A stretch of DNA of 5,058 nucleotides from Candidatus Baldrarchaeota archaeon (GCA_030587435.1 JAUQZC010000149.1:1-5058); one strand, 5' to 3'. Shown: positions 1 through 5,058, counted from the first letter of the stretch. A program made the numbers and translations. The notes: generated by a model from the sequence alone, not told the origin.

Positions 1-1
1 C

Positions 2-1225
2 CTTAAACTTGCCGTTGATAATTTTGTCATTGCTGCTAATGAAGCTAGACGTGTTAAATCTTTCAGAAAAGCAGCAGAAAACTCTCTTATGGCCCTGAAA
101 GTATATGAAAAATTAAAAATGACGGAAAAAAGAGATCAACTGGTTCTAAATATAGCTTCTGACCTTGCAAACGCCGCTAACGAATACTTAATGTGGAAAG
201 AAATTAGAGGTGCCGCTACTTGCGTTGCTATTTCAAGTTTGATATACTTTGCTACAGGTAAAATTGACGATGCAAAGAGGATTATTGAAAGTTTTAAGGA
301 GAAAATTTCCGCTGAGGACTTTGAAGCTAATAGAATATTGAATGTTGCATCCTTAGTTCAAAAAGTTGTTGTTGACTCTGATGCTTCAACGTATTCAGAG
401 GTTGAAGGACTAGTAAATTCTGTTTTAAAACCTATGCTTCCACTTATTAAAGGTAACATGTTTGTAAAAATAATCGATGAAGCGATGCAAACCATTGGCA
501 GTAAGGTTAAGAAAGAAATTCGACTTCCAAAAATCACACCCGCCCTTCGCGTCCCACTTGATCTAACTTTTAATACGCCGTTTGATATTACTCTAAAATT
601 GAAGAATGTCGGTGAAGGCGAAGCTAAAAACGTAAAAATCGTTTTTAACGTACCGGAAGAAATAGAAATTGTTAAAGGAAAACGGGAAACCACTATTGAT
701 ATGCTTCCCGCTAATGGAGAAGTGGAAATGAAAATAACCTTAAATGTTCCGAGTAAAGGTGCAGAGAAGGAAGAATACAGTATTAGTGCGGATTTAGAAT
801 ATTTTGACATGGTTGGAACAGCGTACTCAATTACCATAGGCCCCGTGAAAATTACATTACACTTAGTTCGGGAAAGCGAGAAATTAAAAAAAGAAATTAA
901 AGATATCATTAAGAAAATGTCAGACTTAAAGGAGAAAATCAAAGATTTTCCCAAAGTTCTTGAATATGTATTTCTCCGGTTAATAGATGACATAAAAAAT
1001 GCTGTAAACAAAAGTGAAGAGCTCTTACGTAAAGAAAAAATAGATGAAGTAAAGATAAATCTTAGGATTGTAGACTTTGTTCTTAACGAAATATCGCAAC
1101 TACTTGCTGATAAAGGATTTGAGGAAAAAGTTAAACTCTTGAAGGAGCAAATTAAAAAAGCTGAGAAACAAAAAAACGTTGCTATTAGAGCTTCAGAGAG
1201 CCAATCTGAGGAAACTGGAGGATAA
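2..1225 (+). CDS. Helical (TPR/SNAP-like) + Ig-like + coiled-coil protein, 5' end outside the window
   Basis: The reading frame is open from base 2 with no stop, so the gene begins left of the window; the ATG at 89 is internal and has no Shine-Dalgarno. 407 residues are visible. Residues 1 to about 170 form amphipathic helices rich in Ala and aromatics (such as KAAENSLMALKVYEKL and TGKIDDAKRIIESF), resembling TPR or alpha-SNAP-type helix pairs. Residues about 182-287 are alternating beta strands with the pattern seen in CARDB/DUF11-like Ig folds (DITLKLKNVGEGEAKNV, then LPANGEVEMKITLNVP). Residues about 289-394 are charged heptad-like helices, probably a coiled coil, followed by a polar Ser/Glu/Gly tail. 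No membrane segment or signal peptide is visible, but the true N-terminus is missing. The stop abuts the archaemetzincin start, so the two are probably co-transcribed. The architecture suggests a scaffold or adaptor; this is inference, and no enzymatic motif is seen. The reading frame is confident, the function is not. Confidence 0.85.
   Translation, partial: LKLAVDNFVIAANEARRVKSFRKAAENSLMALKVYEKLKMTEKRDQLVLNIASDLANAANEYLMWKEIRGAATCVAISSLIYFATGKIDDAKRIIESFKEKISAEDFEANRILNVASLVQKVVVDSDASTYSEVEGLVNSVLKPMLPLIKGNMFVKIIDEAMQTIGSKVKKEIRLPKITPALRVPLDLTFNTPFDITLKLKNVGEGEAKNVKIVFNVPEEIEIVKGKRETTIDMLPANGEVEMKITLNVPSKGAEKEEYSISADLEYFDMVGTAYSITIGPVKITLHLVRESEKLKKEIKDIIKKMSDLKEKIKDFPKVLEYVFLRLIDDIKNAVNKSEELLRKEKIDEVKINLRIVDFVLNEISQLLADKGFEEKVKLLKEQIKKAEKQKNVAIRASESQSEETGG
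1217..1221 (+). promoter_or_regulatory. Shine-Dalgarno for amzA inside the upstream gene
   Basis: GGAGG lies in the last codons (Gly-Gly) of the upstream gene. It is 4 nt from GTG 1226 and 7 nt from TTG 1229. The wider spacing favours TTG 1229, while GTG is normally the stronger start codon, so the start is uncertain by one codon. The overlap of a ribosome site with upstream coding sequence supports co-transcription. Confidence 0.75.
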
Positions 1226-1783
1226 GTGTTGTTTAAAATACTGGTACTTCCCGTGGGAAACGTTCCAAATAAAATTCTTAGGGGTATTTGTGAAGCATTG
1301 AAGGAAGTTTACGGTGCAATCTGTGAAATTTATCCGAAAAGCCTTCCTGTTCCCGGTGAGGCTTATTCTCCAGAAAGAAAGCAGTATCATGCTTCGTTTT
1401 TTGTATCATTGGCAGAAAGATATGCGAGGATGTTGCATTTTACGAGGGTTGTAGCTATTACTGATGTTAATCTTTTTGTTCCAGGTTTGAATTTTGTTTT
1501 TGGTCAAGCTAGTTTACATGGGCTTGGTGCTGTTGTTTCTCTTTTTATGCTTAGACCCGAAGTTTACGGTGAGTCTCCTGATATGGATCTTCTATTGGAA
1601 AGGGTTGTTAAAACTGTTATCCACGAGATTGGTCATACGCTTGGTCTTAATCATTGCGATAATCCTAGATGTGTTATGAGGTTTAGTAATCATGTTGGAG
1701 AAACAGATTTTAAAAACAAAAATTTCTGTTCAACTTGCAGGAAGAAGGTTGACCGAGCTTTAGAAAAGTACCTAAACGAGTGA
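1226..1783 (+). CDS. amzA: Archaemetzincin, zinc metalloprotease
   Basis: This is a 185-residue protein of usual family length for archaea. The metzincin zinc site HEIGHTLGLNH spans residues 133-143: H133, H137 and H143 bind catalytic zinc, E134 is the general base and G140 allows the turn. It runs directly into the archaemetzincin-specific four-cysteine site C144, C149, C168 and C171, which in known structures binds a second, structural zinc. M151 is the Met-turn residue. Family blocks upstream are also present: the N-terminal VLPVG strand, LPVPGEAYSPERKQYHA (39-56) and PGLNFVFGQAS (86-96). There is no signal peptide or propeptide, so it is probably cytosolic and made active. The family is predicted to be an aminopeptidase or peptidase, but its archaeal substrate is unknown. 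The start is GTG 1226, with TTG 1229 a close alternative. It is tightly linked to the genes on both sides. Family assignment is very secure; the biological role is open. Confidence 0.97.
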   Translation: MLFKILVLPVGNVPNKILRGICEALKEVYGAICEIYPKSLPVPGEAYSPERKQYHASFFVSLAERYARMLHFTRVVAITDVNLFVPGLNFVFGQASLHGLGAVVSLFMLRPEVYGESPDMDLLLERVVKTVIHEIGHTLGLNHCDNPRCVMRFSNHVGETDFKNKNFCSTCRKKVDRALEKYLNE

Positions 1784-1786
1784 AAA

Positions 1787-1791
1787 GGTGA
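1787..1791 (+). promoter_or_regulatory. Shine-Dalgarno for the membrane-protein gene
   Basis: GGTGA fits the archaeal anti-SD (16S tail ending ATCACCTCC) and sits 5 nt before ATG 1797. The upstream in-frame GTG at 1788 is itself part of this site, so ATG 1797 is the better start. Confidence 0.65.
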
Positions 1792-1796
1792 ATTTA

Positions 1797-2687
1797 ATGG
1801 ATGTTGATTTAGATACTATAAGAAGTATGTTCTTAAAAAAAGTTGAAGAATTTAAGTTGAAAATGTATTCTAATAATAAATTTATCCGAATTATTTCTCG
1901 TACAGGCGAGTTGAGGTTTATATCGCTTGAAATATTGATTGTTTTCATTGTTTTTACTCCTTTGTTTTTGCTGCGTTTCTCTCCAGGTGTTATTTTATTA
2001 TCGAACTTTGTGGACGTTCTTTTTCTGTCATTTATTTTCTCCTCTCTCTTTATTGTTCTCCCAGTAAACGCGATCTTAACGCTCTTAGGGAGAGGTATTG
2101 AGAAAAAGGCGTTAAAGAAAGAGAAAAATCTTTTAGAACTAGGTAAAAACATAATAAATAAGGAGTTAATGTTTTTTCAGCAACATTTAGATGTAAAGGT
2201 AGAGTTACGAAGAGAGTTAAGTGAAGAAGACCTTATAGATATGATTATTGAGAATAGTGGAAAAAAACTGGCTTATGGTCCTCGTGATCTGGTTTTTCGC
2301 GCAAAAAACAACATAGATCTCATTATTATTGATTCTGGGGTCTTTGATAATCGGTACGGTCGATTTTTGATCTTTCAGTTTAGTTATCCCTTAAGATTAG
2401 AAAAGCCAATTTTAACGACAATATCGGAAAATGAAGAAAAAAACGAAAAACCTGCTAACGAGGGGGAAGAGGTACCAGAGTGGTATGACAGGCTCGTTTC
2501 TCTTCTCAAGAGTTATATTAATTTATCTAATAGTAAAGAAGTTCTTCTACGGTTAGAAAATAATAGGTTAGAGATAGTTATTTGTGAGTATCAGCCGTTA
2601 GGTTCTCCTGGATATTCGCAGTTCCTACAGGAACTAAAGGATTTTGTTTGTAATGAGCTTAGTAGTTGTTATAACGTTAATTGGTAA
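1797..2687 (+). CDS. Membrane protein with N-terminal transmembrane hairpin and soluble C-terminal domain
   Basis: This 296-residue protein (299 if started at GTG 1788) is not recognised as a named family. Residues 1 to about 40 are charged and basic. Hydrophobic segments lie at about 43-62 (LEILIVFIVFTPLFLLRF) and about 65-97 (VILLSNFVDVLFLSFIFSSLFIVLPVNAIL); the second is long enough for one long or two short spans. A basic stretch follows (GRGIEKKALKKEK), which by the positive-inside rule suggests a cytoplasmic C-terminal part. Residues about 110-296 look like a mixed alpha/beta soluble region with strands LDLIII and GRFLIFQFSYPL, an acidic linker near 210-228 (ENEEKNEKPANEGEE), and a final alpha/beta segment beginning WYDRLVSLL. 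No catalytic motif is seen. It follows amzA by 13 nt, so it is probably co-translated with it and could tether or regulate the protease at the membrane; this is inference only. Its 3' end overlaps the convergent YkgJ-type gene. Confidence 0.85.
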   Translation: MDVDLDTIRSMFLKKVEEFKLKMYSNNKFIRIISRTGELRFISLEILIVFIVFTPLFLLRFSPGVILLSNFVDVLFLSFIFSSLFIVLPVNAILTLLGRGIEKKALKKEKNLLELGKNIINKELMFFQQHLDVKVELRRELSEEDLIDMIIENSGKKLAYGPRDLVFRAKNNIDLIIIDSGVFDNRYGRFLIFQFSYPLRLEKPILTTISENEEKNEKPANEGEEVPEWYDRLVSLLKSYINLSNSKEVLLRLENNRLEIVICEYQPLGSPGYSQFLQELKDFVCNELSSCYNVNW

Positions 2688-3152
2688 ATCTTCTAGGTGG
2701 AATGTTGATGTAGTGAAGATTTGAGACGTTTGCTCCCCTAAATACAGTGACACAACCTCTGGTAGGATTTTATGTACGGGGATAACTCCTTTGTTAACTC
2801 CAGTACACCAACTGTGAACATAAATGTAAAAGACCCTATCCTTGTATCTATAGTGTGCTGAGAAGAAATCGTTTGGATGCAAGGGCGCTTTTTTAACATA
2901 GAAGGGCCAAAGCTTACATGCAGTTGGTTTATCTTCTTGAATACTACAAATATTCCCGTCTTGGAATATACATGTTCCGCCCTTTCTCTTTAGGTAGGGG
3001 ATCCCTCCTTCACATTCTATGACGTTACTACCGTATTTTTCCATCAGTTTTTGCGCCTCACTGAGACTTAACGGGACTTTAAATTTACGACAACATTTGC
3101 CGCATGCAAAACAAGACCATGTTGTAACAAGTTTCCAAGGGATTAAGGGCAT
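2634..3152 (-). CDS. YkgJ-family cysteine-cluster metal-binding protein
   Basis: This 172-residue protein carries the family signature CFACGKCC (C14, C17, C20, C21), then CIFQDGNICSIQEDKPTACKLWP (C61, C69, C79), matching the C-x7-C-x9-C plus (K/R)P-x-x-C-(K/R)-x-x-P pattern of the YkgJ family (PF03692). That family is usually annotated as a zinc- or iron-chelating, or Fe-S, cluster protein. A further cysteine, C116 in SWCTGVNKG, is often present in archaeal relatives. It is soluble with no signal peptide, and the reaction is unknown. ATG 3152 is forced as the start because an in-frame TAA is the codon immediately before it; GAGG lies 8 nt upstream. The start codon sits inside a perfect palindrome. 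The last 54 bp overlap the plus-strand membrane gene tail to tail. It probably has its own transcript, separate from the 81-residue gene upstream. Family assignment is strong; function is open. Confidence 0.93.
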   Translation of the reverse strand: MPLIPWKLVTTWSCFACGKCCRKFKVPLSLSEAQKLMEKYGSNVIECEGGIPYLKRKGGTCIFQDGNICSIQEDKPTACKLWPFYVKKAPLHPNDFFSAHYRYKDRVFYIYVHSWCTGVNKGVIPVHKILPEVVSLYLGEQTSQIFTTSTFHLEDLPINVITTTKLITNKIL

Positions 3153-3163
3153 TTAAATGCCCT
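3146..3163. promoter_or_regulatory. Perfect 18-bp palindrome over a start codon
   Basis: AGGGCATTTAAATGCCCT is identical to its reverse complement. On the minus strand it contains the ATG (3152-3150) of the YkgJ-type gene and the end of its GAGG ribosome site. As DNA it could be an operator for a dimeric regulator. As RNA it could form a 7-bp stem with a UUAA loop, hiding the start codon. The palindrome is seen directly; either role is inference. Confidence 0.5.
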
Positions 3164-3167
3164 CACC
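3161..3167 (-). promoter_or_regulatory. Shine-Dalgarno for the YkgJ-type gene
   Basis: On the minus strand GGTGAGG precedes ATG 3152, with its GAGG part 8 nt away. It matches the archaeal anti-SD and partly overlaps the left arm of the palindrome, so pairing of the palindrome in RNA would also affect ribosome access. Confidence 0.55.
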
Positions 3168-3176
3168 CTTTTAAGC
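3166..3176 (-). repeat. Shared upstream motif GCTTAAAAGGG, copy 1
   Basis: On the minus strand GCTTAAAAGGG lies 13 nt before the start of the YkgJ-type gene. An identical 11-mer precedes the next minus-strand gene (3511-3521). It could be a TATA-proximal element or a regulator site. Confidence 0.4.
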
Positions 3177-3224
3177 TTACTTATTACGATGAAAGCTTAA
3201 CGTATTTTTACGTCTTTTTAGAAG

Positions 3225-3241
3225 AAAAATTATTTAAAAAA
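3225..3241 (-). terminator. T-tract, possible terminator of the 81-residue gene overlapping the next promoter
   Basis: On the minus strand TTTTTT (3241-3236) and TTTTT (3229-3225) follow the stop codon at 3256 within about 30 nt. Archaeal termination typically uses such U-tracts without a required hairpin. The AT-rich box TTTAAATA (3238-3231) lies between them and is a candidate TATA box for the downstream YkgJ-type gene, with a start site expected near 3209. The two readings are compatible, but neither is certain. Confidence 0.35.
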
Positions 3242-3255
3242 GTATTGACTTGCAT

Positions 3256-3501
3256 CTATTGTTTTCTTTTTTCCTTTAGAAACCAGAAAACCAGGAAATC
3301 TTTTTCGGATGCGAAGTAGCTTCTCCATTTTTCTGCTTCTTTTTCGTCAAGAAACCAAAATGTATAAAGTATTCCTGAGTTTTTCCATTTTATTGCTGAG
3401 GGTGGTATTGGTGGTTTTCGAGGGCTTTCTCCTTGTGTAAGGACTACTAGCCGCCATATGTATTTATTGTTGTTTTCTCTGGTTTGTTGGAGCATATTCA
3501 T
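3256..3501 (-). CDS. Small orphan protein, 81 residues, aromatic-rich
   Basis: I do not recognise a family. The predicted order is strand (YIWRLVVLT, 14-22), a Pro-rich loop (PRKPPIPP, 27-34), strand (GILYTFWFL, 43-51), helix (DEKEAEKWRSYFAS, 52-65), then strand (DFLVFWFLKEK, 68-78). The motif FWFLxEK occurs twice, at 48-54 and 72-78, at the ends of two predicted strands. It is basic at the C-terminus, with no cysteines and no membrane segment long enough to be convincing. ATG 3501 is preceded by GGGG 8 nt upstream; ATG 3495 (Met3) behind AGGGT is equally possible. A TATA-like box upstream, a T-tract downstream and a protein-like secondary structure pattern support a real gene. Nothing overlaps it on the other strand. 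It is probably a lone transcription unit. Confidence 0.68.
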   Translation of the reverse strand: MNMLQQTRENNNKYIWRLVVLTQGESPRKPPIPPSAIKWKNSGILYTFWFLDEKEAEKWRSYFASEKDFLVFWFLKEKRKQ

Positions 3502-3510
3502 ACCCTGTTC

Positions 3511-3521
3511 CCCTTTTAAGC
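3511..3521 (-). repeat. Shared upstream motif GCTTAAAAGGG, copy 2
   Basis: On the minus strand this exact 11-mer lies 9 nt before ATG 3501 (15 nt before ATG 3495). It is identical to the copy before the YkgJ-type gene. A shorter relative, CTTAAAGGG, precedes the 99-residue gene at 4693-4701. Confidence 0.4.
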
Positions 3522-3544
3522 CGATTTAATTCATATAACTTTGT

Positions 3545-3556
3545 CTTTATAAATAA
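3545..3556 (-). promoter_or_regulatory. TATA-box promoter of the 81-residue gene
   Basis: On the minus strand TTATTTATAAAG is a good archaeal TATA-box match. The expected start of transcription about 26 nt downstream, near 3523, would give a leader of about 20 nt. A second, weaker box, TTATATGA (3538-3531), would give a very short leader. Confidence 0.5.
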
Positions 3557-3628
3557 TATGATAGAATCGATAGCGCAGTGGTCTTATGTGGCGCCATTTC
3601 TATATATTAGTTTGATGATAAAATTAGT

Positions 3629-4588
3629 TTAGACGAGGCCTTCTTTTCTGCACCATTCTATTGTTCGTGTCATTCCTTCTCTAAGAGTATATTTCGGCTT
3701 GTATCCTATGCTTTTGATCTTCGAAATGTCATAGTGGCGATGTGTAAGTATTGTTTCCAGGAATTCTTTACTTATTTTTGGTTTTTTGCCCGTGAACTTA
3801 GCTTTGATCTCTGAAAGAGATACGGCAAATTTTGCTAAAAATACTGGTATATGTTTTACCTCTCTTTTAACCCCTAGGTAGTCTAGGATAAGAAAGTACA
3901 GTTCTTTTAGTGTTATTGTTTCTTCGTCGGCAGCTATGAAAATTTCTCCTTCTGCTCTTTTTTCGTAAGCAAGTAAGAGAAGTGCATCAATTAAGTTTCT
4001 AACGTATATTTGATGGGTTAATGTTTCTCCTGAACCGATTATTGGTAGTTTTCCTTTTGCTATTAGGGGTATTAGAACTCTGTACTGTGGTGATCCTTCT
4101 CCATATGCTGGAGCAGGTCTTATTATAGCTATTGGAAGACCATTTTCCTTATGTGCATTTAATACGATTTTTTCTGCTTCTAGTTTTGTTTTCCCGTATG
4201 TTGTGAATGGTCTACAAGGTGTTTCCTCGTTTGCTATGCCTTTAAATTTTCCTATGACTGATACAGAGCTTGTGAAAACGATTTTTGAGTCGTATTTCAA
4301 ACATTTATCTACCACGTTTCTTGTTCCTTCAACGTTAACAGAATACATTAGTTCTTTTGGCGCCGAATAACTTACTATCGCGGCGAGGTGAAAAACCAGC
4401 TCTGGTCGAACTTTTTTAAAAACTTCTTTGAGGTTCGCATTGTCTCTTATATCACCTAAAATTACTTTTATGCCCCCTATTTCAAGGGGGTCTATCGCGT
4501 AAACCGTAATGTCGTGACTTTCCTCTCTTAATTTTTCGATTAAATGTCTACCTATAAAACCAGTTCCGCCTGTTACCAATATTTTCAT
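3629..4588 (-). CDS. NAD-dependent epimerase/dehydratase, extended SDR
   Basis: This 319-residue extended short-chain dehydrogenase/reductase is of typical family length. The N-terminal Rossmann motif TGGTGFIG (6-13) binds the dinucleotide. D33 at the end of strand 2 (VYAID) fits a preference for NAD over NADP. GDIRD (45-49) and HLAA (67-70) are further cofactor-pocket blocks. The catalytic set is S107/S108 in VFTSSVSVIG with Y131 and K135 in TYGKTK. Substrate-side blocks follow: RPAPAYGEG (157-165) and HQIYVRNLIDALL (192-204). It could act on a nucleotide sugar for surface glycan synthesis or, like 3-beta-HSD relatives, on an isoprenoid or sterol-like alcohol. The substrate cannot be read from sequence. 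I chose ATG 4588, which starts directly at MKILVTGG and has GGAG 9 nt upstream; TTG 4612 and ATG 4597 would add residues not usual in the family. No sugar-pathway neighbours are seen. Confidence 0.95.
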   Translation of the reverse strand: MKILVTGGTGFIGRHLIEKLREESHDITVYAIDPLEIGGIKVILGDIRDNANLKEVFKKVRPELVFHLAAIVSYSAPKELMYSVNVEGTRNVVDKCLKYDSKIVFTSSVSVIGKFKGIANEETPCRPFTTYGKTKLEAEKIVLNAHKENGLPIAIIRPAPAYGEGSPQYRVLIPLIAKGKLPIIGSGETLTHQIYVRNLIDALLLLAYEKRAEGEIFIAADEETITLKELYFLILDYLGVKREVKHIPVFLAKFAVSLSEIKAKFTGKKPKISKEFLETILTHRHYDISKIKSIGYKPKYTLREGMTRTIEWCRKEGLV

Positions 4589-4597
4589 TTTAAGCAT

Positions 4598-4601
4598 CTC
4601 C
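4598..4601 (-). promoter_or_regulatory. Shine-Dalgarno deciding the SDR start
   Basis: On the minus strand GGAG lies 9 nt before ATG 4588 and touches ATG 4597 with no spacer. This favours the shorter protein that begins at the Rossmann strand. Confidence 0.55.
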
Positions 4602-4647
4602 AAAACTTTCAAAATGTTATCTTTAGCGAATTATGGTGATGAAATGG

Positions 4648-4661
4648 TATATTAACTTTTT
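4648..4661 (-). promoter_or_regulatory. BRE/TATA promoter of the SDR gene
   Basis: On the minus strand AAAAAG is followed by TTAATATA (4655-4648), an archaeal BRE-plus-TATA arrangement. Transcription would begin near 4626, giving a leader of about 40 nt. The A-rich part belongs to the 12-bp palindrome CTTTTTAAAAAG (4656-4667), which sits between this and the opposite promoter. Confidence 0.45.
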
Positions 4662-4666
4662 AAAAA

Positions 4667-4683
4667 GGGAAAATTTAAATATA
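4667..4683 (+). promoter_or_regulatory. BRE/TATA promoter of the 99-residue gene
   Basis: GGGAAAA followed by TTTAAATATA is a strong archaeal BRE/TATA match. The expected transcription start is near 4704, directly before the GAGGT ribosome site (4706-4710), giving a leader of only about 14 nt. It is the clearest promoter in the window and supports the reality of the small gene that follows. Confidence 0.65.
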
Positions 4684-4705
4684 TGGGTTTTTCTTAAAGG
4701 GTTAC

Positions 4706-4710
4706 GAGGT
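4706..4710 (+). promoter_or_regulatory. Shine-Dalgarno for the 99-residue gene
   Basis: GAGGT lies 7 nt before GTG 4718, a near-ideal spacing, and supports the GTG start. Confidence 0.6.
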
Positions 4711-4717
4711 AGTTAAC

Positions 4718-5017
4718 GTGAAGTGGTTCATGGAGCTTCCAGATGTTTTTGAATCAATTAGTCATAGAATGAATAAACAATTTAATTCTTTTAGGAGAAA
4801 ACTACTTCAATTATACAATTTGCGTTCCATTTTTTTGGCTGATGCTTTTGATGCTGATGAGAAACCTGAGATATTTTATGATGATTCCGGTTATTTGATG
4901 TGTGAAATTCTCTTTAAAAAAAGCGGAAAAGTGGAAATTACTGCTTACTCCAGAGAGGTAGCCGAGCTAGATGAGTCAAAGGCAGGGATATTTGACTTTT
5001 TAGGAAAAAGAAAATAG
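4718..5017 (+). CDS. Small orphan protein, 99 residues
   Basis: I do not recognise a family. Residues about 8-45 are an amphipathic helical region, basic in its middle (FNSFRRKLLQLYNL) and acidic at its end (DAFDADEKP). Residues about 51-83 read as a three-stranded antiparallel sheet: EIFYDDSG, YLMCEILFKKSG, KVEITAYSRE. A short acidic tail ends in GKRK. There is a single cysteine (C62), so no metal site is evident, and there is no membrane segment. The GTG start has a good ribosome site and a strong BRE/TATA element upstream. It is transcribed divergently from the SDR gene, which does not by itself imply a shared function. No downstream terminator is clear in the last 41 bases, which hold only AT-rich sequence with no gene. 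A real but uncharacterised gene is likely. Confidence 0.75.
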   Translation: MKWFMELPDVFESISHRMNKQFNSFRRKLLQLYNLRSIFLADAFDADEKPEIFYDDSGYLMCEILFKKSGKVEITAYSREVAELDESKAGIFDFLGKRK

Positions 5018-5058
5018 AAAGAATAAAATAGCATCGTGTAGAGAATAATAAATTACTT

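Noticed and set aside
89..91. ATG at 89 as the start of the first gene
   Set aside because: The frame stays open to the left edge, the upstream residues continue the same helical pattern, and no Shine-Dalgarno precedes this ATG.
358..1011. Long open frame on the minus strand (217 codons)
   Set aside because: It lies wholly antisense to the helical/Ig/coiled-coil gene, has a Ser/Phe/Ile-rich composition typical of the shadow of Lys/Glu-rich coding sequence, and has no recognisable domain.
1494..1679. Hydrophobic 61-codon frame inside amzA on the plus strand
   Set aside because: It lies in an alternative frame of a clearly conserved protease and covers the zinc-site codons; the hydrophobicity is a by-product of T-rich codons.
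1772..2152. Open frame of 126 codons on the minus strand opposite the membrane-protein gene
   Set aside because: It is a shadow of the plus-strand gene, with low-complexity Lys/Asn/Ser composition and no ribosome site or family features.
3567..3600. tRNA-like box A / D-arm: TAGCGCAGTGG at 3571-3581 with GCGC repeated at 3573 and 3591 forming a 4-bp D-stem
   Set aside because: No acceptor stem, anticodon stem or T-loop (GTTCRA) can be paired around it, so it is not a tRNA gene. A remnant tRNA fragment cannot be excluded but has no further support.
4636..4642. GTGATGA, a perfect C-box for a C/D box guide RNA; a weaker TGATGA lies at 3613-3618
   Set aside because: No CTGA D or D' box occurs at the right distance downstream of either site on that strand.

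Overview
The window looks like a piece of an AT-rich archaeal chromosome. The evidence is a full-length archaemetzincin, a metalloprotease family widespread in archaea; promoter-like BRE/TATA elements (an A/G-rich stretch followed by TTTAAATA-type boxes) upstream of several genes; GTG, TTG and ATG starts behind GGAGG/GGTGA-type Shine-Dalgarno sequences; and tightly packed genes. The phylum cannot be fixed from this stretch. A TACK- or Bathyarchaeia-like lineage is only a guess. I see no rRNA, complete tRNA, CRISPR array, transposase or phage gene.

Left part (1-2687, plus strand): a probable three-gene operon. The first gene runs in from beyond the left edge. It encodes a helical, TPR/SNAP-like region, then an Ig-like beta-sandwich, then a C-terminal coiled coil. 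Its stop codon abuts the start of the archaemetzincin gene (amzA). A few bases after amzA comes a protein with an N-terminal membrane hairpin and a soluble C-terminal part that I do not recognise. This close linkage of an orphan zinc protease with a scaffold-like protein and a membrane protein is the most interesting thing in the window.

Middle (2634-3628, minus strand): a YkgJ-type cysteine-rich metal-binding protein converges on the operon, and its last codons overlap the membrane-protein gene by 54 bp. Its start codon lies inside a perfect 18-bp palindrome. Upstream is an 81-residue orphan protein with a repeated FWFLxEK motif. Both genes carry the same 11-bp motif, GCTTAAAAGGG, just before their starts.

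Right part (3629-5058): an extended short-chain dehydrogenase/reductase (NAD-dependent epimerase/dehydratase type) on the minus strand is transcribed divergently from a 99-residue orphan protein on the plus strand. The 129-bp region between them holds recognisable back-to-back archaeal promoters. The right-hand genes show no obvious functional link to the left-hand operon.
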